From Lineus longissimus (lineage: Eukaryota; Nemertea; Pilidiophora; Heteronemertea; Lineidae), in assembly GCF_910592395.1 (NCBI RefSeq), contig NC_088312.1, positions 18,049,292 to 18,113,291 of the forward strand: 64,000 nt of DNA, written 5' to 3'. Shown one piece after another: positions 33,625 through 44,397 of the stretch. Below the pieces are notes generated by a model. The model did no database searches and was not told the DNA's origin. It worked only from the letters and a program-made list of their open reading frames with translations. The position numbers were made by a program, and so were the translations under genes. Positions within the stretch are counted from its first letter, which is position 1. Each line of letters opens with the position of its first letter.

Positions 33625-34165
33625 TGATCTTTATCTTTAGGAATTCTCTACGCCGCGCCATCTGTAATCTTATTCGGGTCTAATTAGTTTCTCTAATAAA
33701 ACGTTTCATTTTATTAACAAATATAAAATATGATCTTTATAGATAAAATTATCGTATAGCTGAAGAATCAATACCAAAGCGTTTAAGATGACCATCCAGG
33801 ACGAACTCAATGCAGGACGATATGAAATTATACATGCAGAAGAAGAAAATATACATTTCAAAGGCATTCAGAAAATACGAAATTGATATGCAGAAGAAAA
33901 GTACTTTAAATTAGCATTATGTCCTGACCATTTGTCATGTTCTGAACATACTTCACGCCCATTCACTTCTGTTTCATCTCCTGCATATAATTTTGATGTC
34001 CTGCATAGATTTTCTTGTCCTGGATATAAATATCTCAAGTCCTGCATGCACTTCTCATGTTCTGCGTATATTTCTTATGTTCTGCATACATATTTCATGT
34101 CCTGAACATATGTCTCAAAATGTCCTGAATAAATTCCCTTTTGGCATTCCATAGCTGAGGCCGAA

Positions 34166-35593
34166 TCATACATCACAGGCATCATACTCTATACATTTAT
34201 GGGTTCTTAGGAATCCAGAGAAGAAGTCTGTCGCATTTTCATTGCATTCAATTCATAAGTGCACCGATATGACACCACTTGGATCCTGAAAATGGTAAAT
34301 AACTATCCAAGAAATGGCATGATGTGTGCGATCTTCAAAGGGGGCTCAATCGGTTCAAAATGAATGATTTGGGAATGACATTACCACCGGCAGATAGGCA
34401 AATGCATCTAGTTTCCTCAATTGATGTGAAAACATTGGGTCATCTTGGCTATTTTTTTCGCTATATGGCCTAGAATTTGGAAGAGCATAATTGACACTCT
34501 TACAACTACGCCCAACCTCGCGTGGCAGATGGAAGGTATTCTACATATTGAGGCCAAACTGGGGATTGAGCCCAACTTCAAATGGCGCAGATGCTAGGCA
34601 CATAAAATCGCCAAAGATCCCTATGGACATGGAAACTGAGACCAGGGCGTTGAAGTGTTTAGTATTTGGAACAGGATGGACCCATTTATGAACAAGGAAA
34701 AGTCCTGCGTCTTAAGAACTACATTTCTTTTCCGTGTGGTGCCACCAGTGTGGGTGTATTCTTTTTTTTCTATATCCGTCACGTATAGTTGGTTTTTTTA
34801 TTGTCCTCCGCCGGCTACGGGCTGCGACATGGTCTCTCCGACCGTCCATTGGTATCGGTATAGTTTGGTAAATTGATTGAAAAGTGGCTAATTGCGAGCC
34901 TCTTGGACTAGTGGCAGATATAGATGAATTAGAATAGATAAAGATTCATGTTCAGAGAAACTTGGTCAAATTACGTTGTCATTATCGTCAGGATTGTTGT
35001 CACAAATAGGGTGTGTCAATGAAGACCAAAAATTGCAGCATTTGTGTGTTAAAACAAGTACACATTAAAGAGTTGTACGAACTATAGTCAGACAATGCGT
35101 ACAGTGTAAATGGTACCTGTATGTCCATGCGTAAAGTGAGCTGAAATTGAATTGTGATTGGATACTAATTAATTGTAGTAGGCCTGGACGTTCATGTTGA
35201 TTCAGTAATATTACCACTGCATTTTATAGACTGAGTAAGATATAGGGTCATAATAGTAGTCAATTGGACTTTTATTTATGAAGAAGCTATATTTTGAGAG
35301 CATGCAGTGAACGTCGAGTTTTCATAATTGTCGATACATGTGCGGTATTGTGTTATAATTCTCGAAATAGTGAACTACCGTCATTCCTTCAAAAGAGACT
35401 TGTGTGCCTATATTTGAATATATATGGGATTGACTGAGTGCCATTTAGTGAATTGCCGTTGAATAACATTGAGTCAAGTTATTTGCAGGAAGTGACATTT
35501 ATTAAGTGAAAGGAGAATCATCTGATGATAAATCTTCATTTGATTTGAGAACAGACAGTTTTAGTATACCAGAATCTGAGTAAAACACATAGC
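34166..35593. other. No gene seen; upstream region of the BEL element
   Basis: It presumably includes the 5' LTR and leader of the BEL/Pao element, but with the 3' LTR missing I could not delimit it. TGGTATCGGTATAG near 34850 resembles a primer-binding site start but is not proven. Confidence 0.35.
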
Positions 35594-37050
35594 ATGGGTG
35601 AAGCCGACGATCGTGAAAGTCAGAGTGGATCATCGCCACCTGCTTCTCTGATAAGAAGACACGAGAGGATATTTCGTCTTGATTTTGAGCAAATCAAAGA
35701 GGATGTCCTGAAGCTCACATTGGGAACAGGAAACGTCGTAGTTGTAGAATCTAGACTGCAGGAATTACGACAACTCAAGAAAGAATACTTCAAGGTCAGA
35801 AGTGACATTTTAGATATCTTGTCAGAAGAAGAGGTAGAGGTTGAGTGTCAGAACATAAGCATGTTTCACCGGGAATTTAGGCGTGTTGATGATAAAGCGA
35901 CGAGCTATATAAAAGAAGTTGAAGCAGAAGTTTCACGGTCAAGTTCCTCATCCGATCAGAGTGTACACCACTTAACAAGCAGAAGCAGGAATGCAGAGGC
36001 AATAAAGCTGCCAAAATTGGATTTGCCTACGTTTAATGGAGATATACTGCAGTTTACAGCGTTTTGGGACTTGTTCACTTGTGCAGTGCATGCAAATGAG
36101 GGATTATCTGGTGTACAGAAGTTTGCTTATTTGAGATCATCCTTGAAAGGAGCCATGCTTTAAAATCTATAGAGGGATTTGAAGTGACAGAAGTCAACTA
36201 TCAACATGCAGTAAAGGTACTCTGTCAAAGATTTGGTCGCAAACGTCAGATCGTCTCATCACTGGTGAAGTCCATTGTCACAGCAACCTGTAAGGATTCT
36301 GAGAAAGCTACGTCATTGCGCGAACTCCACGACTTGCTACAGAATAGGGTGCGTGCCTTGGAAGCCATGGGATTTGACTCCACAGATGAAAACGTTCGAA
36401 TGCTGGTAATTCTGCTGCTTGAAATGAAGATGAGTCCAGAGCTTACAGAGAAATGGGAGTTACACACAGCAGATATTGATGATGATGATATCACAGTCAA
36501 TTCAATCTTCCAGTTCCTACATAACCAGGTTTTGTCTAAGGAAGCAAGGGAGAGGACTTCAGGAGCATCAGCTGGGAACAAGCCAGTTGATAAACAGCAT
36601 GGACCAGGGAAACAGTCGAGGTATAACCAGGGTTATCATACGGGTAACAAGAGCAAAGAATTCACAGCATCAGCACTTCTTGGCGGCACAAGGAGCATCA
36701 GTTGCGGGTTTTGCACTAGAAGCGGACATGAGGCTTGGGACTGTAAAGAAGCCAAGAAGAAGACAGTCAACGAACGTTGGGATTTAGCAAAGCGGAACAA
36801 GCTTTGTTACAACTGCCTGAGAGTAATGAATTTCAACCATTCAGTTAAATCCTGCAATTCGCCGACTTGTCCCATTGACGGATGTGGAAGAAAACATCAT
36901 CGTCTACTTCACAATAAATCTCAGGAAAGCGACAAGAAGAACGTGACCATCAGTGGATTTGTTGCGGCAGGTCCATCCAAAACTACTGAGGTGTTGTTAC
37001 AGACTGCACAGACAACTGTGATTACCGAGGATGGATCAAGAGTTCCAGTC
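35594..37050 (+). pseudogene. BEL gag with zinc knuckles (frameshifted)
   Basis: Starts MGEADDRESQSGSSPP. A coiled-coil N-terminus leads to the BEL Gag core (KLPKLDLPTFNGDILQFTAF and FWDLFTCAVH). Near 36155 a one-base loss moves the frame, and the core resumes as EGFEVTEVNYQHAVKVLCQR. The nucleocapsid has three cysteine/histidine clusters: CGFCTRSGHEAWDC, CYNCLRVMNFNHSVKSC and CPIDGCGRKHHRLLH, the last as in other BEL elements. Gag packages the element RNA in cytoplasmic particles. The frame ends at an in-frame TGA (37051-37053) just before protease, probably a CGA-to-TGA change because the same frame continues open. Confidence 0.85.
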
Positions 37051-37053
37051 TGA

Positions 37054-37790
37054 GTGTTGCTAGACCCTGGTAGCCAAAGATCATATGTTAGAAAACGGAT
37101 TGTCGACTCTTTGGGGATTACTGGTCCAAATGAACTCTTGAGCATTGCAACCCTAGGAGGACAGACTAGTAAAACGAAAAGTATGCCGAGAATCAAGCTA
37201 TCAATTGCAGATATTCAAGTTGAAGTCCTGGCCATCGAAGAGATTTGTGCAAAACTGGACTTGGTTGATGTGAGAGTTGAGAGATATCAACACCTGAGAG
37301 GACTTGCATTTGCAGAATCATATCCGCTCGATGGAGAAATTGATGTCTTGATTGGAGCCGACTATTATTACCTACTGGTAGACGGAACTGTTAGGAAGGG
37401 ACCCCTAGGAACACCTACTGCAGTTAAAACCAGCCTTGGATGGGTACTTTGTGGTCCCACTGGTTCCCAGGAGAAAGCGCCAGTTACTACGTCCATGTTT
37501 GTCGCCACCAAAACGGAGAATGTTGCATTCGAGCTTCAACAGTTTTGGGAGTTGGAATCTATTGGTATTGTGAATGACCAATGCGCGAAAATGTCTGTTG
37601 AAGATAGGGATGCTATAAAGACGTTTGAGGACTGCCTGTCTTTTGATGGAGAACGTTATACGGTTGGGATACCGTGGAAAGAGAATTGTCCACAATTGAA
37701 GGATAATTACAGCCAGGCGCTGCGGAGATTGGAGTCAGTCGAAAGAAGATTAAAAGTTGGCAATCAAAGCAGTTTGAACAAGAAGACATT
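37054..37790 (+). pseudogene. BEL aspartic protease and linker to reverse transcriptase
   Basis: Continues the gag frame after the TGA. VLLDPGSQRSYV is the protease active-site segment; BEL proteases usually have D-[ST]-G at this place, so DPG is a substitution that may disable it. Later VDVLIGADYYYLLVDG and TSLGWVLCGPTG are the conserved BEL region between protease and RT (the G-W-x-L-x-G-P motif). Coding is interrupted by the 37803-38773 insertion. In this family the protease cleaves the Gag-Pol polyprotein. Confidence 0.8.
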
Positions 37791-37802
37791 GTGAATGTCA
37801 TA

Positions 37803-38773
37803 TGGTTCCCACGTAGTTATATTCAGTAACAAAAATTGTGAGTTTGACCTTGACCTTGACCTTTAACTTTCAAGGTCATTGCATACTCTCACTATACCAT
37901 GGACCAAGATATTTCAAAATATCAAAGTTCATATATCAAAATCTCATGATATCTCGACAACCTGACACCTGTAATTGAACATTTTGACTTCATTGAAACC
38001 CTACAATGAACACAGATGACCTAGGTTTTGTTGCATGTTGCCAAACTATCCTAGCATCAAAATATTGCAAAATATCAAATTTGAGATATCAATATCACCA
38101 TGACCACACCATCCTATATCAAATGTGAGTTGCCTATTCGATTCCCAAGGGTGGAAAACCTAGGGGTAGAACTCATTTCCATTGCTGTACACCTCAAAAT
38201 GGCCGAGTTATGCCATCTGGAAAAAAGCGTGACGTAGACTTGGTTGCACATTGCTAACTTACTCAGATGTCAAGATATCTCAAAATATCAAATTCGATAT
38301 ATCAATATCACCATGACCCTGATAACTGAGATTGAATTTGATGCACTCATTGAAATCAGGCACATCAATAACCTAGGGTAGACCTTGTTTCCAAACTTCT
38401 AACTTGAATAGGGACAGAGATATTCGCATCTGAAAAGTGTGACAGACAAAATCTCACATCTCAAAATGTCAATTTCACCATGATCCCCGTGTCGTAAGTT
38501 GACAATGATGGGCTCATTAGATTGCTAGTGTCCACAAACCTAGGGGTAGGAACTGTTTCTAGACCTCTAACCCTCATTTTAACTGAGCTGTGACAGTCAT
38601 AAGACTGGACAGACACACACACACACACAGACACACAGACACACAGACACACAGACACACAGACACACAGACACACAGACACACACACACACAGACACAC
38701 AGACACACACACACACAGACAGACACCATGACCAAACACAATATGGTTCCTGTTCTGAAAGAACCAGGAACCA
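37803..38773. mobile_element. 971-bp non-autonomous insertion in BEL pol, TA duplication
   Basis: TGGTTCC at the left and GGAACCA at the right are flanked by TA (37801-37802, 38774-38775). The interior has a GACCTTGACCTTGACC motif, repeated ATATC-AAAATATCAAA text and a (CACAGA)n minisatellite at 38615-38725. The last 32 bp fold as a hairpin, ATGGTTCCTG with its complement. ORFs across the CA repeat are artefacts. Confidence 0.65.
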
Positions 38774-38779
38774 TAACTA

Positions 38780-39603
38780 CAAGGAAGCGATAGAGCAGTA
38801 TGAAAACATGGGTTTTTCGGAAAAGGTCAAGAGAGACGCTGATCCGGCCAAGAGTGTCTACTACCTTCCTCATCATGCAGTAGTAAGAGAGGATAAAAGT
38901 ACAACCAAGACAAGAATCGTATTCGATGCATCGGCACGTGATAAGCATGGCGTGTCATTGAACGATTGCCTACACCAAGGTCCCGCCTTACAGCCAAGCC
39001 TTGTCGCCGTATTGCTGGGATTTCGTATGAACAACATCGCATTGATGGCAGACGTGAAGAAGATGTTTCTTCAAATCAAGATTAGAGAGGAGGATCGTGA
39101 CGTGCATCGATACCTATGGAGAGATGGGAACTCAGACTGGCCTCCAGAGATCTACAGAATGAACCGAGTCACATTTGGGGTAAACGCGAGTCCATTTCTT
39201 GCCATAGCGACCGTGAAGCATCACACTCGAAGGCTTGAGAAGGTTTACCCGCAAGCGGCAAGAGAGATCCAAGACAATATGTATGTTGACGACTGCCTGT
39301 CGGGAGCAGCTGGAGTCCCACAAGCTTTAGACCTGAAGACAGATCTAAAGGATTTGATGAGAGATGGTGGTTTTGATTTGACCAAGTGGGCTAGTAACTC
39401 CAAAGAAGTTATGGAACAAATAGAACCTCAGGATAGAGCTCCATCCGCTGTGATTGACATGAGCACGGGTGAGTCACTAAAGACACTAGGAATTGCATGG
39501 AATACGTCAGATGACACCTTCCGCTTCCCAACGGTGAAGAATTTGATTGACTTGGAGGATCCTGAAACAAAACGGAGTCTCTTAAGTATCGCATCAAAAA
39601 TAT
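38780..39603 (+). pseudogene. BEL reverse transcriptase
   Basis: The frame resumes after the insertion with YKEAIEQYENMGF and VYYLPHHAVVRE. Diagnostic motifs are TRIVFDASARD, SLNDCLHQGPALQPSL, ADVKKMFLQIKI (first catalytic Asp), FGVNASPFLA and MYVDDCL (YVDD catalytic pair). The thumb follows with GGFDLTKWASN, the usual BEL signature. Near 39600 one extra base shifts the frame inside SKIF, so translation would stop in a foreign frame at 39686. It copies element RNA into DNA in this family. Confidence 0.9.
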
Positions 39604-40480
39604 TCCATGGGAATGCTATCACCTTATGTCATCAGAGAAAAGTTGCTTTTCCAAGAGTTATGGCAGAAGGGTTTAGGCTGGGATGATACATTGGATGAGA
39701 CAACAGCACAGAAATGGCGCATAGGGAAAGGAGAGCTGAAGGAGTTGGATCAATTGGAGATTCCCCAATGTTTACCCCTGGGACTAGGAGAAATCTCAAG
39801 CATTGAACTTCATGGATTTGGAGACGCATCAGAGAAGGCGTACGGAGCAGCGGTATACATCAGAGTGGTAGACCAGAATGGGTACACCGCAACAAGATTG
39901 GTGATGTCAAAGTCAAAAGTAGCGCCAGTGAAGAAAGTGTCACTACCTAGACTTGAACTTCTAGCAGCTGTAGTAAATACAAGATTAGTTAAGTTCGTCA
40001 AGGAGTCACTATCAAGAAACATAGACAGAGTTACAATGTGGACAGACAGTACAGTAACACTTGCTTGGATACGCAAGCCTAGTCATGTCTGGAAGACATT
40101 TGTAGCTAATAGAGTGGAGGAAATCCAAACGACTTGGGAACCTGAGTTATGGAGACACTGTCCAGGAGAAGATAATCCTAGCGATTTGCTGACTCGTGGA
40201 TTGCCAGCAGAAGACTTAGTCAATCGTGAGGAATGGTGGAGTGGACCTCATTGGTTACCATTGTCGACAGATATGTGGCCCAAGGGAAAGTTGTCAGATG
40301 AGTCGAGTGAAGATCTAGAGGAGAAGAAGACAACAACGCGGTCCAATGTGGCCATCGTTGAGGAGCCACCCAAGGATGCGCCAATAGATGCTAGCAGATA
40401 TGGTTCATGGAACAAGCTTACCCGAGTGACAGCGAGAGTCTTTTGGGTCATACAAAAGTGGAGGGGAGAATCCAGGATGA
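39604..40480 (+). pseudogene. BEL RNase H region
   Basis: The frame after the shift begins MGMLSPYVIREKLLFQELWQ. HGFGDASEKAYGAAVYIR supplies the first acidic residue, LPRLELLAAV the Glu and MWTDSTVTLAWI the next Asp, the order of a BEL RNase H. VEEIQTTWEPELWRHCPGED and NPSDLLTRG close the domain. A further frameshift near 40480 moves the coding phase to the integrase frame. Confidence 0.85.
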
Positions 40481-41016
40481 TGAAAATAAAGCTGGAAAGA
40501 TACCAACACTCAACGTTGAAGATATCAGAAAGGCAGAGTTCTACTGGTATCGCCACATTCAGAGGAGCACATATAAAGACGAAATCCAGACATTGGAGAA
40601 CAGAGGTGTTCTTAGGAAGAGTCGCATCCTTAAATTAGATCCCAAATTTGACGAAGTCAACAAAGTGCTCAGAGAAGGCGGCAGGTTACAGAACTCGGAG
40701 TTGAAAGAGGAGACCAAGCACCAAGTGATACTTCCGCACAACCATCCAATCGTGGACAAAATAGTCATGGACATGCATGAGGAGTGCATGCATGCAGGAT
40801 CGGAAACAGTTGTAACCAACTTGAGAAGCAAGATTTGGGTAACTCAGGTCAGGAGGGATGTCAAGAGGATTCTAAACAAATGTCTTATCTGTGAAGTACA
40901 CAGAGCATGTCCATCCAAACAGAAGATGGCGCCGCTTCCTTCAGATAGAGTGTCTTTTTCGCCTGCCTTCTCCGTGGTTGGTGTAGATTTTGCTGGGCCG
41001 TTGTACGTACTCGAGG
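40481..41016 (+). pseudogene. BEL integrase, zinc-binding domain and start of core only
   Basis: IRKAEFYWYRHIQRSTY and LQNSELKEETKHQVILPHNH are conserved BEL text. The HHCC domain is present (HEECMHAGSETVVTNLRSK ending in CLICEVHRA). The core begins VVGVDFAGPLYV with the first catalytic Asp, then the sequence meets the Tc1 insertion at a TA dinucleotide. The remaining catalytic residues are missing and do not reappear on the other side of the Tc1. Confidence 0.85.
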
Positions 41017-41018
41017 TA

Positions 41019-41386
41019 CAATCTCGGTCAGAAGTTATTAACCACCTGATATTTGTAAATTACTCCGTTATTCCCCAATATTTTTTCACCAATTTCTGAT
41101 GCATGGTAGTTAGGTCATTTGTCCATCATTTGGCAAAATGATTTTTCTGATCAATGGGCGGACTTCGGTTTTGTCGTTGTTCAAAGATTACCGGTACAAT
41201 TGAGATTTTCTTAAACTCTGCAATTCCTGAAAATTTTCACCTGTAACATCTTCTTGTTACTGCATAGATGGATATTACCATCAAACATTTTCAAAATATT
41301 TGATTTTTTAACGTGAAAATGGCAACTTTGTTGGGATTTTGGCACTCTGTTTCTGTGTCCAGTGAACAGCACTCCGAGATGACCCC
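41019..41386 (+). repeat. Left terminal inverted repeat of Tc1
   Basis: Begins CAATCTCGGTCAGAAG and ends at AGATGACCCC. Near-perfect complement of 42762-43129. Confidence 0.9.
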
Positions 41387-41632
41387 CTTTCTATAGTTTG
41401 GTTTAGTGGTTTTCCTAGACTTCATCAGTTTCATAATTGACATCCTGATTGAATGGTTGAAACTGACCTGCATTCATCCTTTAGGAAGAACATGGCATGG
41501 GGTTGTAAGATCGCCTATTATATTAGGCCTTGGCCATTGAAAATACTCTCAGTATCTCCTGAATAGCCAGGATGAACCTGGAAAGCACCCAAGTTTTGAT
41601 CTGTTCAGTCTGCTGTCAACACATGTTTTGAT

Positions 41633-42652
41633 ATGCCGGGGACACATGGCTCAAGAGAACTTTCTGAGTATCAGAAAGGTCAGTTGATGTCATTGAAAGC
41701 TGCAGGGAGGAGTAATCGAAATGTGGCAAGGGAAATTGGTTGTTCTCATGCAACAGTGCAATTTTGGTGGACCCGCTTCCACAATGAAGGAAATCTTCAT
41801 TGCCGAGAAAGACCAGGTGCCCCAAAATGCACCACTGAACGAGAGGATAGACAGCTTGTTAGGCAATCGAGGATGCATCCGTTCAAAAATGTGAAATCCT
41901 TAAGAAATGATGTGGGTTTGAGGGCCAGCCTTTCAACTGTTAAGCGGCGCCTCAGAGTGGCAGGACTAAACGGTTGCATTGCAGCACAGAAGGACAAACT
42001 AACTGATGCCCACAAGTTGAGCAGATACAACTTTGCAGTGGCTCATCAAGACTGGACTATTGAACATTGGCGTCAAGTTGCATTCACTGATGAGAAGACT
42101 TTTGTCGTTGGAGATAATGGTCAAGTTTTCGTTCGCAGGCCAAAAGGCCAACGCTTTCATTCAGAATACATCAAAATTGTTCAAAGAAGTGGTAGATTCA
42201 GCGTGCCTGTCTGGGCATGGATGAATTCACGTGGAGACGGACAGATAGTGCGTATAAATGGGAGGTTAAACCAGAATCAGTATCTGCAAATTCTTGCAGA
42301 TCAGATGGACAACATTCATCATGCTTTTCCTGACAGACTTATTTATCAACAGGATAAAAGTCCAATACACACAGCTAGGCGTGTTGGACAGTGGCTTCGT
42401 GACCGGGAAATTGAAGTTTTGGACTGGCCTTCTAAAGGGGCTGACATGTCGCCAATTGAAAATGTTTGGTCAAAGGTTCAGAGAGATGTGGACTTTACAA
42501 ATGTTACTAATCAGGATGAACTGTGGCTTGCTGTCGAGGAAAGTTGGAATCGTCTTCGTGAGGACCACGAGTATTGGGAGGGATTGGTTGTGTCACTTCC
42601 TGATAGAATGAGGGCTGTTATAGAATCTAGGGGTGACTGGACTAGGTTTTGA
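41633..42652 (+). CDS. Tc1-like transposase, DD34E
   Basis: A 339-residue uninterrupted frame, the usual length for Tc1 transposases. Residues about 8-60 form a paired-like HTH (LSEYQKGQLMSLKAAGRSNR, VAREIGCSHATVQFWWTRF), and a second HTH follows (TVKRRLRVAGLNG). The catalytic domain has Asp in AFTDEKTF, Asp in YQQDKSPIHTA (where QQDN-x-P-x-H is commoner) and Glu in WPSKGADMSPIENVW, with 34 residues between the last two. It cuts at the element ends and reinserts at TA. The start ATG follows directly on non-coding leader; alternative upstream starts do not extend the domain. No mutation suggests loss of activity. Confidence 0.92.
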   Translation: MPGTHGSRELSEYQKGQLMSLKAAGRSNRNVAREIGCSHATVQFWWTRFHNEGNLHCRERPGAPKCTTEREDRQLVRQSRMHPFKNVKSLRNDVGLRASLSTVKRRLRVAGLNGCIAAQKDKLTDAHKLSRYNFAVAHQDWTIEHWRQVAFTDEKTFVVGDNGQVFVRRPKGQRFHSEYIKIVQRSGRFSVPVWAWMNSRGDGQIVRINGRLNQNQYLQILADQMDNIHHAFPDRLIYQQDKSPIHTARRVGQWLRDREIEVLDWPSKGADMSPIENVWSKVQRDVDFTNVTNQDELWLAVEESWNRLREDHEYWEGLVVSLPDRMRAVIESRGDWTRF

Positions 42653-42761
42653 ATAAACTGTTGTTGTATGGTGATAGTAAAGGTGGGGTAGAGACTAAGC
42701 ACAGTAAAAAAACCCACTATAGTCATTGGACCTTTGTTAATAGGGAAGTGGTGAAGCTTGA

Positions 42762-43129
42762 GGGGTCATCTCGGAGTGCTGTTCACTGGACACAGAAACA
42801 GAGTGCCAAAATCCCAACAAAGTTGCCATTTTCACGTTAAAAAATCAAATATTTTGAAAATGTTTGATGGTAATATCCATCTATGCAGTAACAAGAAGAT
42901 GTTACAGGTGAAAATTTTCAGGAATTGCAGAGTTTAAGAAAATCTCAATTGGACCGGTAATCTTTGAACAACGACAAAACCGAAGTCCGCCCATTGATCA
43001 GAAAAATCATTTTGCCAAATGATGGACAAATGACCTAACTACCATGCATCAGAAATTGGTGAAAAAATATTGGGGAATAACGGAGTAATTTACAAATATC
43101 AGGTGGTTAATAACTTCTGACCGAGATTG
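42762..43129 (-). repeat. Right terminal inverted repeat of Tc1
   Basis: Complement of 41019-41386; ends GACCGAGATTG before the flanking TA. Confidence 0.9.
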
Positions 43130-43131
43130 TA

Positions 43132-44285
<1,154 letters not shown>

Positions 44286-44397
44286 GCGGTCAGGTTGTCG
44301 CCCCGTTTGGAATTAGAGACCGCATAAATAATACACGATCAGAGTCGCCAAATTCCACTGGAATTTCCATGTACCCCAGCAAGGAGGAGTTCTTAAG

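Larger units (their letters stand above)
32473..33744. repeat. 106-bp tandem duplication, first copy split by a Helitron
   Basis: AGGAATTCTCTACGCCGCGCC starts units at 32473 and 33639 (less the 1060-bp Helitron, a 106-bp period). Both continue TTCATTTTATTAACAAATAT. The same segment without the first part occurs at 31315-31400. Confidence 0.75.
31746..34165. mobile_element. Foldback element with arms made of degenerate short tandem repeats
   Basis: The left end TTCCGGCC-GAGCATGGAATGCC and the complement of the right end, TTCGGCCTCAGCTATGGAATGCC, match. The arms continue for about 250-300 bp as degenerate units of roughly 25-30 bp (ATGCAGGACATGAAA, ATGTAGAACATAAG) that read the same inward from both ends (31757-32060 and 33900-34152). 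The centre contains a 106-bp tandem duplication and a Helitron. No transposase is present. This architecture is what is described for FB-type foldback elements. Confidence 0.7.
35594..41016 (+). mobile_element. BEL/Pao LTR retrotransposon, decayed and truncated in the integrase
   Basis: Gag, protease, reverse transcriptase, RNase H and the start of integrase follow in the BEL order, with BEL-specific motifs. Frameshifts lie near 36155, 39600 and 40480, a nonsense TGA at 37051, and a 971-bp insertion at 37803-38773. The sequence stops at the TA where the Tc1 element begins; the rest of integrase and a 3' LTR are not found anywhere in the window. Confidence 0.9.
41019..43129 (+). mobile_element. 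Tc1-family (DD34E) transposon, 2111 bp, apparently intact
   Basis: TA dinucleotides flank it at 41017-41018 and 43130-43131. The inverted repeats are about 368 bp each and, in my reading, differ at a single base (near 41196 versus 42953). One uninterrupted transposase frame lies between them. Near-identity of the arms indicates a young copy. The flanking DNA is BEL integrase on the left and a Gypsy gag on the right, so this copy does not sit inside a single element. Confidence 0.9.

Noticed and set aside
38461-38948. Long ORFs rich in Cys/Val/Leu or His/Thr across the CA-rich minisatellite
   Set aside because: They are translations of the (CACAGA)n repeat in an inserted element, without any domain.
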